NCBI RefSeq assembly: GCF_035917975.1 | Contig: NZ_CP109130.1 | Span: forward strand, 3,658,001-3,722,000 | Length of the DNA stretch: 64,000 nt | Direction of reading: 5' to 3' | Source of the DNA: Streptosporangium sp. NBC_01756 | Lineage (GTDB): Bacteria > Actinomycetota > Actinomycetes > Streptosporangiales > Streptosporangiaceae | Part shown: positions 1-7,634 of the stretch, piece after piece | How positions within the stretch are numbered: position 1 is the first letter of the stretch | Layout of the letters: each line of letters begins with the position of its first letter | Position numbers and translations under genes: made by a program | The notes under the pieces: model-generated | What the model was told of the DNA's origin: nothing | Database searches by the model: none | The model's input: the letters and a program-made list of their open reading frames with translations, nothing else

Positions 1-612
1 GTCGTCGGCGGGTAGCAGCTTGAGGGCGCAGAGCAGTGCCAGCGCGATGACGGGGAGATTGAGATAGAACGCCCAGCGCCAGTGCAGGTGGTTGACAACG
101 AGTCCGCCGAGCAGAACGCCGGATACCGAGCCTGCTCCGCCGATCGTGGCCCAGAGGGTCAGCGCCCGGGTCCGCTCGGCGGGCGTGGCTACGGTGGTCA
201 TCACCATGGCCATCGCAGCGGGGACCAGCAACGCTGCCGCGCCGGCCTGTACGGCCCTGGCCAAGATCAGTGTTGTGCCCGTCGGGGAGGCGCCACAGGC
301 GGCGGTTGCCAGCGCGAACACGGCGAGGGACCCGAGCAGCAGCCGCCGGGCGCCGAGGAGGTCCACGAACCGTCCGGCCGGAATCTGCAGTACTCCGAGC
401 AGCAGTACATAGATGTTGGTCACCCAGTGCACATCGGTCACGCTCAGGGACAGGTCATGTTGGAGATCGGGGAGGGCCAGCGCGACGATTCCCGCGTCGG
501 CGTTGGCCAGGAACGGCGCCAGCGCCAGAAGCACGATCAAGAGTCGTTGGCGGGCACCGGACCGGCCGTGCGCGAGGGCCGGTGGCGGGCATGGCGGGAT
601 AACGGTAGCCAC
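1..612 (-). CDS. MFS drug-efflux transporter, DHA2 type (3' end outside window)
   Basis: The reverse strand encodes the N-terminal 204 residues of a proton-driven multidrug exporter of the EmrB/QacA (14-helix, DHA2) type; the rest lies beyond the left edge. After a short polar N-terminus come hydrophobic helices, an A-D-A-G-I-V-A-L-A-L-P stretch in helix 1, motif-A-like G-R-F-V-D-L-L-G-A-R-R between helices 2 and 3, and the family's H-W-R-W-A-F-Y-L-N-L-P signature after helix 6. A GTG at 612 with a weak GGA eight bases upstream was taken as start; no good ATG is available. Substrate unknown. It lies downstream of the SDR gene, separated by a strong terminator, so it is probably transcribed separately. 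Confidence 0.88.
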   Translation of the reverse strand, partial: MATVIPPCPPPALAHGRSGARQRLLIVLLALAPFLANADAGIVALALPDLQHDLSLSVTDVHWVTNIYVLLLGVLQIPAGRFVDLLGARRLLLGSLAVFALATAACGASPTGTTLILARAVQAGAAALLVPAAMAMVMTTVATPAERTRALTLWATIGGAGSVSGVLLGGLVVNHLHWRWAFYLNLPVIALALLCALKLLPADD

Positions 613-660
613 AGTGATCCAGGGGTTGATGGGCTGTGCGGGCGGATGGGATCCCGAGGA

Positions 661-699
661 ACGTGAGGGGGCCTCCGCGCCTTGGAGGCCCCCTCACGT
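661..699 (-). terminator. Intrinsic terminator after the SDR gene
   Basis: Perfect 16-bp inverted repeat (661-676 with 684-699, 7-nt loop) that starts 14 bp after the SDR stop codon. The stem is GC-rich with no clear T-tract, as is common in actinomycetes. It separates the SDR gene from the MFS gene. Confidence 0.85.
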
Positions 700-712
700 C
701 ATCTGCTACGGG

Positions 713-1519
713 TCACAACTCCTTGAGGAATCCGGCATCCACCGAGAATTCAGCACCGGTCGTACTGGCTGAGCGCGGCGAGACCAGCAGGGCCACCACG
801 TCCGCGACCTCCTGCGGGTCAACGAGACGTCCAGTGGTGAGGTTCATCATCTCCGGCGCGATCTGGTCCAGGACGGCGTCCCGGTCCGCTCCGGCTTGGG
901 CGGCGATGATGTCGGCCGCACCGCCCTCCTCGGTCCACCAGGCGGTGCGGACGGGGCCGGGGGAGACGGTGTTGACGCGAATGCCCTGCGGGCCGTACTC
1001 CTCCGACAGCGCCTTGGTGAGGTTGGTCAGTCCGGCCTTGGCCGCGTTGTAGTCGACGTTCATCGGGGCCGGTCGCCGCGCGTTGCCCGAGGAGATGTTG
1101 ACGATCGCGCCGCCGCCCCTCGCAAGCATGAGCGGGATCGCGGCCCGGATCGCGCGGACGGCCGAAAACAGGTTGAACTCGAACATCGCCCGCCAGTCCT
1201 CATCGGTCGGCGTCAGGAACCCGAAGCGGGGAAGCTGCGCCCCGGGCGGCGGGCCGCCTGCGTTGTTGACCAGGATGTCCAGCCCGCCGAACGCCTCGGC
1301 GGCGCGGGCGACCGCTAGGCCGGGACCCTCGGGGTCGGTGAGGTCGACTGACGCATGGACGAGATTCGGGCCGGTCAGCCCGTCGAGTTCGGGACTGGTG
1401 CGGCGCGAGACGGCCACCACCTTGGCACCCTCCTGCAAAAACGTACGGGTAGTGGCCAAGCCCACCCCCTTGGAGGCACCGGTGACGACTGCGATACGGC
1501 CGGACAGCTGAAAATCCAT
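713..1519 (-). CDS. SDR family NAD(P)-dependent oxidoreductase
   Basis: A 268-residue classical short-chain dehydrogenase/reductase that would oxidise or reduce an alcohol/ketone substrate with NAD(P)(H) in the cytosol. The Rossmann motif T-G-A-S-K-G-V-G is at residues 13-20, N-N-A-G at 85-88, and the catalytic triad is Ser144, Tyr157 and Lys161 (Y-N-A-A-K). The usual P-G-P-V follows, and the C-terminus has the S-x-T-G-A-E-F-x-V-D-G-G-like pattern, here as V-D-A-G-F. An AGGAGAA-type ribosome site precedes the ATG. The gene is monocistronic between a palindromic operator upstream and a strong terminator downstream. Substrate not predictable. Confidence 0.93.
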   Translation of the reverse strand: MDFQLSGRIAVVTGASKGVGLATTRTFLQEGAKVVAVSRRTSPELDGLTGPNLVHASVDLTDPEGPGLAVARAAEAFGGLDILVNNAGGPPPGAQLPRFGFLTPTDEDWRAMFEFNLFSAVRAIRAAIPLMLARGGGAIVNISSGNARRPAPMNVDYNAAKAGLTNLTKALSEEYGPQGIRVNTVSPGPVRTAWWTEEGGAADIIAAQAGADRDAVLDQIAPEMMNLTTGRLVDPQEVADVVALLVSPRSASTTGAEFSVDAGFLKEL

Positions 1520-1546
1520 GATCGTTCTCCTGTGGATCGGTTAACT

Positions 1547-1568
1547 TAACGGGAAATAAGTCCCGTTA
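1547..1568. promoter_or_regulatory. Palindromic operator upstream of SDR gene
   Basis: TAACGGGA-N6-TCCCGTTA, a perfect 8-bp inverted repeat 28-49 bp upstream of the SDR start. Its size and symmetry suit a TetR-family dimer. No TetR gene lies next to it, so the regulator is unknown. Confidence 0.6.
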
Positions 1569-1710
1569 GATGAAGATAGCACGGCTCTTGCATTAATGAA
1601 ACTCTTGACCCATTTACTGGCTGTGAGCAGCTGTCAGGTGTGACGGTCAGGTGGTGTCGCCGACGGGTTTCCGCCGTCCCGACCTCTGGCGACGCCTGCC
1701 CGCCTGCGCG

Positions 1711-2949
1711 TTATGGCAGGTCGACGGCCTCGGCCATGACCTGGTAGCCACGGTCGTTCGGGTGCAGGTGGTCGCCGCTGTCGTAGATGGGGTTGAGCTG
1801 GTCGGCGTCGCCCGGAGCGGCCAGGCGTCGGTCGAAGTCGAGCACGGCATCGTATGCGCCCGACGTCCGGATCCACTGGTTGAGCGCGTCGCGGGTCTGC
1901 TCGCCCTGCTCGGTGAAGTACTGCGAGTCCTTGTACGGCAGGAGCGTCGCGCCGATGGCCTCGATGCCCTTGGCGTGCGCACGCCGGATGATCTCGCGGT
2001 GCGCGGCGATGAGCTGCTGGGCCGAGATCCGGGGGTTGGGCGCGGCGGTGGGATCGGTCCAGTCGGCGAAGCCGATGTCGTTGATGCCCTGCAGGACGAT
2101 CAGCGTGCCGACTCCGGGCTTGGACAGCGCGTCGCGCTGCAGCCGGGCCAGGGCCGGTTCGCCGTACCAGGCCGAGTCGTTGAGCAGGCGATTGCCGCCG
2201 ATCCCGGCGTTGAGCACCGGCCGGGGCCGGCCGGCCTCGCGCAGGTGCTCGGCCAGCTCGTCGGGGTAGCGGTTGTCGGAGTCGGTGGTGGAGCCGAAGC
2301 CGTCGGTGATCGAGTCGCCCAGGGTCACCACCGCCTCCCTGCGCGGTGTGCCGCCGCCGGAGACCTCGACGTCAGTGAGGTAGTACCAGCTCTGGGTCTT
2401 CCCGGTGAACGCCGCGGCGCCGAGGTCATCGAGGTGGTCGCCGCTGGTGCGGTACGTGGTCGCGTACCCCTGGGCGTGGAAGGTGGCCGGTCCGGTCCGC
2501 TCGGGAAGATACAGCGTGATCGTCACCGATTCCAGCGGCCCCACCCGCAGCCGGGCCACGTCGCTGGCGAGCCCGCCGCCGGGCGCGATCGTCACCGACC
2601 GGCTGCCGCCGAACGTCAACGGCCGCACCGACCCGGGTCGCAGGCCGGCGCCCTGGCCGGTCCTGGCGATGGTGGCACCCGCGATCTTCAGCGGGGCGGA
2701 GCCGTACTGGTTGGACAGCCGGACGCGGAGCGTCGTGCCCGCGGCGGTGAGGCGGACCACCTGCCGCAGGGTGTGTCCTTCGAATCCCTCCTGCGACCAG
2801 TTGGGGGCGAATCCGGTGCTCGGCCGCTGGGGTGAGGCCGACCAGGAACCCGTCCAGGAGGTGCGTTCCGCGGCGGCCGCGGCGGGGACGGCGGCGGGGA
2901 CGGCGGCCACCGTCAGGGACAGTGCCAGGGCGGCGAAGAGGCGTTTCAT
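1711..2949 (-). CDS. Secreted SGNH/GDSL-family hydrolase
   Basis: A 412-residue exported serine esterase/lipase-type hydrolase. The N-terminus is a Sec signal peptide (M-K-R, hydrophobic stretch to about residue 20, Ala-rich cleavage region near 27). A beta-rich N-terminal domain with W-x-G-S-W and S-N-x-Y-G motifs follows, then the SGNH catalytic domain: G-D-S-I-T-D-G near residue 212 (nucleophile Ser, block I), G-I-G-G-N-R (block II), G-x-N-D (block III, here G-I-N-D-I-G) and D-x-H in G-D-H-L-H-P-N-D (block V). The start has a clear AAGGAGA site. The family often deacetylates polysaccharides or cleaves lipids outside the cell; the exact substrate is unknown. It stands alone. Confidence 0.93.
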   Translation of the reverse strand: MKRLFAALALSLTVAAVPAAVPAAAAAERTSWTGSWSASPQRPSTGFAPNWSQEGFEGHTLRQVVRLTAAGTTLRVRLSNQYGSAPLKIAGATIARTGQGAGLRPGSVRPLTFGGSRSVTIAPGGGLASDVARLRVGPLESVTITLYLPERTGPATFHAQGYATTYRTSGDHLDDLGAAAFTGKTQSWYYLTDVEVSGGGTPRREAVVTLGDSITDGFGSTTDSDNRYPDELAEHLREAGRPRPVLNAGIGGNRLLNDSAWYGEPALARLQRDALSKPGVGTLIVLQGINDIGFADWTDPTAAPNPRISAQQLIAAHREIIRRAHAKGIEAIGATLLPYKDSQYFTEQGEQTRDALNQWIRTSGAYDAVLDFDRRLAAPGDADQLNPIYDSGDHLHPNDRGYQVMAEAVDLP

Positions 2950-3072
2950 GTCATGTCTCCTTGATGTTCAGTCGGCGATGGGCGGGTTGAGTCGGGCGAA
3001 ACCCTCCTGCCGCCGGTAGGGGTAGTAGGGGTAGGAGGCGGGCCGCTTCCATGAGGTGGCTCTCTCTGTGTT

Positions 3073-3930
3073 TCATGGTTGTGGTTGCCAGCTGGCACCG
3101 TCGGCGTCCTGGCGTACGCGGCCGAAAACCACGTCGGCGAAGTGCACACCGAAGCCGAGGGTGTCGGGCCGCTGGAGCTCGGCCAGCAGCCAGGAGCGCT
3201 GGCGGGCCGAGGCGGCGGGGTCATGATCGGCGGCGGCGGACCACGCCGGGTGGCGTACCTGGATGGGAGAGTGCAACGCGTCGCCGAAGGCGATCAGCCG
3301 CTGCCGGCCCGCGGTGATCATGAAGGCGGTGTGCCCCGTCGTGTGGCCGGGCACCGCCAGCACGCGCACGCCCGGGAAGATCTCCTCCCCTTCGCGTATA
3401 AGCCGCAGCCGCAATGTGATGGCGGCCAGCATCCGCGTGGTGACGCCGTGCGCGGCTGCCAGGTGGCGGTCGGTCCATTCCAGCTCGGTCACCAGGAAGT
3501 CGGCGCCGGTGAAAACCACCGGGTCGACGCAGGCCCAGCCGAGGTGGTCGGTGTGCAGGTGAGTGAACGCCACCGCCTCGATCTCGCCGGGTGCGCGACC
3601 GATCCTTTCCAGGTTGTCCAGCAGGGCACCACCGTGGATGGCGCCGATCAGCGGATGATCGGGATCTTCCGGTACGGCCCGCGGCCCGAACCCCGCGTCG
3701 ATGAGCAGGGCCCGCCTGCCGTACTCCACCAGCAGCCCGCCGATGCCCGCCACCAGATGGCCGGTGTCGTTGAGATATTCGGCGTGCTCCGCCCAATCCC
3801 GTCCGGTGGCGGCCGGCAGCCAGCCGCGTGGCCTGAGCTGCACCACCCCGTCGGGCACGTAGCTGACCTTCAGCTCGCCGAGCTGGAGCGACCGGATCCC
3901 CGACGGCCGGCGTAGCCGCCTGTCGCTCAT
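3073..3930 (-). CDS. MBL-fold metallo-hydrolase
   Basis: A 285-residue metallo-beta-lactamase-fold hydrolase. The zinc motif H-L-H-T-D-H-L-G is at residues 124-131 (His124, His126, Asp128, His129), the third histidine is in V-P-G-H-T-T-G-H (His196), and the bridging Asp is in F-G-D-A-L-H (near 217). I-D-A-G-F-G at 77-82 is the usual beta-strand motif. It resembles the lactonase/phosphorylcholine-esterase-like group more than true beta-lactamases; no signal peptide is seen. Its start overlaps the stop of a 27-codon ORF by ATGA, so translation is coupled. Divergent from a LysR regulator that probably controls it. Confidence 0.9.
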   Translation of the reverse strand: MSDRRLRRPSGIRSLQLGELKVSYVPDGVVQLRPRGWLPAATGRDWAEHAEYLNDTGHLVAGIGGLLVEYGRRALLIDAGFGPRAVPEDPDHPLIGAIHGGALLDNLERIGRAPGEIEAVAFTHLHTDHLGWACVDPVVFTGADFLVTELEWTDRHLAAAHGVTTRMLAAITLRLRLIREGEEIFPGVRVLAVPGHTTGHTAFMITAGRQRLIAFGDALHSPIQVRHPAWSAAADHDPAASARQRSWLLAELQRPDTLGFGVHFADVVFGRVRQDADGASWQPQP

Positions 3931-4010
3931 GAGGGTGCCGCCTTGCCGAACGGCGGCTGCTGCTCGGGTGCCGTGGGGCGCGCCGCCGAAATATCGATCG
4001 CTTCTGTCAT
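3927..4010 (-). CDS. Translationally coupled 27-residue ORF upstream of MBL hydrolase
   Basis: A 27-codon frame starts with ATG at 4010, has a good GAGGA ribosome site 8 bases upstream, and ends in a TGA that overlaps the start of the MBL gene (ATGA). The peptide begins M-T-E-A-I-D-I-S and is Pro/Gln/Ala-rich towards its end, with no Cys and no membrane segment. It may be a leader that sets translation of the hydrolase, or a real small protein. I do not recognise it. Confidence 0.5.
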   Translation of the reverse strand: MTEAIDISAARPTAPEQQPPFGKAAPS

Positions 4011-4081
4011 AGCGGTGTTCCTCGATCTGTGGTCACCGGTCCACCGTCGAGGAATCGGACGTATAGCAACAAGGCTGATAT

Positions 4082-4095
4082 ATGGAACAATCCAT
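4082..4095. promoter_or_regulatory. Candidate LysR-regulator site in divergent promoter
   Basis: ATGGA-N4-TCCAT inverted repeat, 31 bp upstream of the LysR start and 72 bp from the divergent 27-codon ORF. LysR proteins usually bind such dyads in the promoter they share with their target. Confidence 0.45.
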
Positions 4096-4125
4096 TAGTA
4101 AAGGTCATCGTTCGAGGTGGATGGC

Positions 4126-5046
4126 ATGGAACGGCACGAGATCGAAATCTTCCTGACGCTGGCCGAGGAACTGCATTTCGGGCGCACGGCAGAGCGCGCC
4201 GGGGTGTCGCAGAGCAGGGTCAGCCAGACGCTTGCCAAGCTGGAGCGCCGCATCGGGGTGAAGCTGTTCGAACGCAACAGTCGCCGGGTGGCCCTGACCG
4301 CGATCGGTGAACAGTTGCGTGCGGGAATCGAACCCGCTCACCGGCGCATCCAGGAGGAGGTCGCCAGGGCGACGGCGGCTGGACGCGGCATCACCGGAAT
4401 GCTGCGGGTCGGCTTCTCCGGAGCCTTCACCGGCGACCTCATCCTTCAGGTCGCCGACGTCTTCTCGGCTCGCCACCCCGGCACCGAACTGCAGATCCAG
4501 CAGGTGCAGATGTCCGATCCCTACGGGCCCCTGCGATCCGGCGACGTCGATCTTCAGGTCACCGAGCTTCCGATGGACGAACCCGACCTCACCGTCGGGC
4601 CCGTCCTGATCTCCCAACCTCGTGCGTTGCTCCTGCCGTCCGCACACTCCTTCGCCCGCCATGCGTCGGTCAGTCTGGAAGACCTGGCCGAGATGACCCT
4701 GCTGACCGTCGCCGGAAGTGTCCCCGCCCAGTGGCGAGAGCATCACTTCCCGCGCCAGACCCCCACCGGCAGACCCATCCCGCAGGGCCAGGCCATCGTC
4801 CACTGGGAGGATGTGCTGTCGCTCGTGCTCGCAGGCAAGGGCGTCTGCCCGGTCGCAGCCGCCGGAGCGCGCTACTACAGCCGTCCGGGACTCACCTTCG
4901 TACCCTTCCGCGACGCCTCGCCCATCGAGTACGCACTTGTGTGGCCGAGCGCTCGCGAAACCGCCCGGGTGCGCGCCTTCGCGCAGATCTCCCGCGAATT
5001 CACCGAAAGCCGCGGCGGTTCTTCCGCGATCCTCGACCTGATCTGA
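4126..5046 (+). CDS. LysR family transcriptional regulator
   Basis: A 306-residue LysR regulator. The N-terminal winged helix (residues 1-60) carries L-H-F-G-R-T-A-E-R-A and S-Q-S-R-V-S-Q-T-L-A-K-L-E-R-R, typical of the recognition region, followed by a two-lobed periplasmic-binding-like effector domain. The ATG at 4126 is preferred over a GTG at 4117 because GAGG at 4114-4117 is spaced correctly for it. It is divergent from the 27-codon ORF and MBL hydrolase and likely controls them and itself. Effector unknown. Confidence 0.92.
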   Translation: MERHEIEIFLTLAEELHFGRTAERAGVSQSRVSQTLAKLERRIGVKLFERNSRRVALTAIGEQLRAGIEPAHRRIQEEVARATAAGRGITGMLRVGFSGAFTGDLILQVADVFSARHPGTELQIQQVQMSDPYGPLRSGDVDLQVTELPMDEPDLTVGPVLISQPRALLLPSAHSFARHASVSLEDLAEMTLLTVAGSVPAQWREHHFPRQTPTGRPIPQGQAIVHWEDVLSLVLAGKGVCPVAAAGARYYSRPGLTFVPFRDASPIEYALVWPSARETARVRAFAQISREFTESRGGSSAILDLI

Positions 5047-5064
5047 ACCTCAAGCCTGAGCTGA

Positions 5065-5220
5065 TGGGAGTCGGGCTTCGTTATCCGGGCCGTCGCCGCG
5101 CCGCTGTACTACCGCACGGTCGTCAGCCGGGAGCCGATCGACTCCCCCACCGCCGCGCAGGCCGTCGCCGTGGCGCTCGCCGCAGTCCGCGCCGGTGCCT
5201 TCATCGATAACCGTGGCTGA
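5065..5220 (+). pseudogene. C-terminal fragment of a TetR/AcrR regulator
   Basis: A 51-codon open stretch with no usable start encodes A-P-L-Y-Y-R-T-V-V-S-R-E-P-I followed by an Ala-rich helix ending in R-A-G-A-F-I. This is the typical end of a TetR C-terminal ligand domain (helices 8-9). The DNA-binding domain is absent: upstream sequence is the LysR gene. It is probably the remnant of the regulator that once controlled the MFS gene just downstream. Confidence 0.72.
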
Positions 5221-5269
5221 TCGATCCTTACGCCCTTCATCCTTGTTCCGGACATGCATCTGATCGACC

Positions 5270-5285
5270 TTTGGGAGGTCCCAAA
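5270..5285. promoter_or_regulatory. Palindrome upstream of MFS gene
   Basis: TTTGGGA-GG-TCCCAAA, perfect 7-bp arms, 16 bp upstream of the MFS start and thus in the 5' leader or core promoter. Candidate operator, possibly orphaned now that the adjacent TetR gene is reduced to a fragment. Confidence 0.45.
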
Positions 5286-5301
5286 AAACGAAGGGTTGAA
5301 C

Positions 5302-6726
5302 ATGACCATGCTCCAAGACAGGGCCGCGCGGCAGTCGCCTGCCCGGCCATCGATGAGCGGACGGCAGAAGCTGGTCCTCGTACTGCTGCTCGGCTCCCAG
5401 TTCATGCTTGCCATCGATTTCTCCATTCTCAACGTGGCTCTCCCCGTGATCGGCGACGGGCTCGGATTCAAGCTGGCAAACCTGCAGTGGATCGCCACCG
5501 CGTTCGCGCTGTGCGCGGCCGGATTCACGCTGCTGTTCGGCCGGGTCGCCGATCTGTTCGGCCGGCGCAGGCTGTTCCTGGCCGGGATGGCGCTGCTCGG
5601 CCTCTCCTCGTTGGCAGGCGGGCTTGCGGTCAATCCGACGATGCTGCTGGTGGCGCGGGTTGCCCAAGGGCTGGCGACCGCGATGGTCACCCCGGCGGGC
5701 CTGGCGCTGCTGACCACATCCTTCTCCGAAGGACCTCTCCGGGACAGGGCTCTCGGGCTCAACGGGGCGCTCATGTCGGCCGGATTCACCACCGGCGCGA
5801 TTCTCGGTGGGCTGCTGACCGACATGCTGAGCTGGCGCTGGGCGTTCTTCATCAACGTTCCCATAGCTGCGGCCGCCCTGGCGGCCGCCCCGGCGCTGAT
5901 CGCTGAAAGCCGCCCGGCGACACACACGCGGATGGACCTGCCCGGCGCGGTGAGCGTCACCGGCGGGCTCCTCGCGCTGGTCTACGGCCTCACCAATGCC
6001 GCCGAACACGGCTGGGCCGACCCGATGACGCTCGGATCGCTGGTGGTCGCGGTGCTGCTGCTGGTGGCGTTCTGGTTCGTCGAGAAGCGGGCCGCCGCGC
6101 CTCTGGTGCCGCTTTCCGTTCTCAAGCGGCCCACCGTCAGTTGGGGGAACCTGGCCGGGCTCATCGCCTTCCTCACCGAGACCTCATTGGTCTTCCTCCT
6201 GACCCTCTACCTGCAGACCGTGCTCGGCTACTCGGCTCTCGCCACCGGGCTGGCATTCGGCGTGCTCGGCCTCGGCACGGTCGTCGGCGGCGTCGTGGCC
6301 CCCCGAATCCTGGCCAGGAGCGACTTCCGGACGGTCCTGACCGCAGGATTCGGCGTCCAAGCCGCTGCCACCGCCTCGCTGTTCCTGCTGGGCGACGACC
6401 GTAGCTCCCTCGCCCTGCTCCTGGTGGCGACCTTCGTCGGCGGCTTCGGCAACATGCTGGCCATCGTCGGATTCATGGTGGCGGCGACCTCAGGGCTGCC
6501 CGACAGCGAGCAGGGCTTGGCCACCGGCCTGGCCACCATGACCCAGCAGCTCGGAATCACCATGGGCATCCCTATCATGAGCGCGATCGCCACCGCCGGG
6601 ATGTCCGGTGGCGGCTCCGTGCTCGACGGCGTGAATGCGGCCATCCTGGTCAACGCGGCACTCGTGCTGGCCGGTGGAATCCTGACCTGGATCTTCCTAC
6701 GGCGGCAGGCGAACCTCCCGACCTGA
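5302..6726 (+). CDS. MFS drug-efflux transporter, DHA2 family
   Basis: A 474-residue, about 14-helix proton antiporter of the EmrB/QacA type. Motif A appears as L-F-G-R-V-A-D-L-F-G-R-R-R-L near residue 70, antiporter-type G-x-x-x-G-x-x-G-G in the G-A-I-L-G-G-L-L-T-D region, and W-R-W-A-F-F-I-N-V-P after helix 6. The ATG at 5302 has AAGGG at 5291-5295; an upstream ATG at 5254 would add a hydrophilic stretch overlapping the palindrome and is rejected. Probably exports a hydrophobic drug or metabolite; the specific substrate cannot be read. Confidence 0.93.
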   Translation: MTMLQDRAARQSPARPSMSGRQKLVLVLLLGSQFMLAIDFSILNVALPVIGDGLGFKLANLQWIATAFALCAAGFTLLFGRVADLFGRRRLFLAGMALLGLSSLAGGLAVNPTMLLVARVAQGLATAMVTPAGLALLTTSFSEGPLRDRALGLNGALMSAGFTTGAILGGLLTDMLSWRWAFFINVPIAAAALAAAPALIAESRPATHTRMDLPGAVSVTGGLLALVYGLTNAAEHGWADPMTLGSLVVAVLLLVAFWFVEKRAAAPLVPLSVLKRPTVSWGNLAGLIAFLTETSLVFLLTLYLQTVLGYSALATGLAFGVLGLGTVVGGVVAPRILARSDFRTVLTAGFGVQAAATASLFLLGDDRSSLALLLVATFVGGFGNMLAIVGFMVAATSGLPDSEQGLATGLATMTQQLGITMGIPIMSAIATAGMSGGGSVLDGVNAAILVNAALVLAGGILTWIFLRRQANLPT

Positions 6727-6882
6727 CGTTGCACCGAGGGGGAGGCCCCCGGCAGGGCGCTCCAGCGGGGGGCGGGAGCGAGCACGTGTCGGGGGTCGCG
6801 GGGGCGACGAGCACGTGCCGTGGTTTCCCACCGGGGGCCGGTCTGTACGGCTCCCGCATCGGGCGGGGCCGTGTCGGTCACC

Positions 6883-7404
6883 TCAGTCCGGCCAGGTGAG
6901 AGAGCCGTCCCGGCCAGAGCGGGGGGTCCGGCCAGGCCGGGTGAGGAGGTCGGGCGTGGCCGGGAGAGGATCTTCGGGAGACGGCGGGCGGGCGGGGATC
7001 TCACACCAGACGGTCCGGCCGAGGCCCGGCCCGTGCGAGCGGTACCCCCAGTTCCCGTCGGAGACGAGGCTGACGATCGACAGTCCCCGGCCGCTCTCGG
7101 CGAGGTCGGACACCGGTTCCACCGGGATGCGGGGCTCCGTGGTGGTCCAGCCTCTGTCCGTGACCTCCACCCGGAGCGTGCCGCCGTCCGTCACCGTCAG
7201 CCGTACGGCCAGCGGATCGACGGGACGACCGATCCCGTGGGAGGCGTGCCGGACGGCGTTGGTCACCAATTCGGATACGGCCAGCTGCGTGTTCTCGTAT
7301 GCGGGATGGCTCTCCCCGAGCCATTCGCGGACCTCGTCACGCGCCTGCGAAACCGATTCGGGATTACTGGGCAGACATATCTCTCTCAGAGTCGCCGGAT
7401 TCAC
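6883..7404 (-). CDS. ATP-binding anti-sigma-type protein (RsbW/HATPase_c_2)
   Basis: A 173-residue GHKL ATPase of the actinomycete RsbW/SpoIIAB-like group, which binds ATP and acts as a kinase or anti-sigma switch. N-box S-E-L-V-T-N-A-V-R-H-A (Asn49), G1 box V-T-D-R-G (Asp83) and G2-like G-R-G-L-S-I (105-110) are all present. The last 40 residues are a Pro/Arg-rich tail of low complexity. It is divergent from the XRE/DUF397 pair at 7635. Streptosporangiales and Streptomyces commonly carry such trios, so a functional link is likely but not proven. Confidence 0.88.
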   Translation of the reverse strand: MNPATLREICLPSNPESVSQARDEVREWLGESHPAYENTQLAVSELVTNAVRHASHGIGRPVDPLAVRLTVTDGGTLRVEVTDRGWTTTEPRIPVEPVSDLAESGRGLSIVSLVSDGNWGYRSHGPGLGRTVWCEIPARPPSPEDPLPATPDLLTRPGRTPRSGRDGSLTWPD

Positions 7405-7536
7405 CGAATTTCCCCTCCCTGATTAATCCGGCCGGCCTGTTCTCCGCCTGGGTCATTGACCGTGTCCCCACTGCGGCTCCGGCTCAGCCCTTAGACGGTC
7501 CCAAAAAATGGAGCGCCGAGGTGGCCGATCGACGTC

Positions 7537-7607
7537 CACCATGTGTTCACAATGGTGTGAACACACTGGCGCCGCCGTACGGATCCCCAGGACAATGGTG
7601 GAAACAC
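7537..7607. promoter_or_regulatory. Interlocked palindromes and direct repeat before the XRE gene
   Basis: GTGTTCAC-N6-GTGAACAC (7543-7564) overlaps CACCAT-N9-ATGGTG (7537-7557). The segment ACAATGGTGTGAACAC (7549-7564) is repeated nearly exactly as ACAATGGTGGAAACAC (7592-7607), 43 bp on. It lies 28-98 bp upstream of the XRE start, a layout expected for autoregulatory operators. Confidence 0.6.
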
Positions 7608-7634
7608 CCCTCGAAAAGGCGAGAGGAGCTCCGA

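Noticed and set aside
1651..2835. Long plus-strand open frame of 394 codons
   Set aside because: Antisense to the SGNH hydrolase; composition is that of a shadow frame and it has no family motifs.
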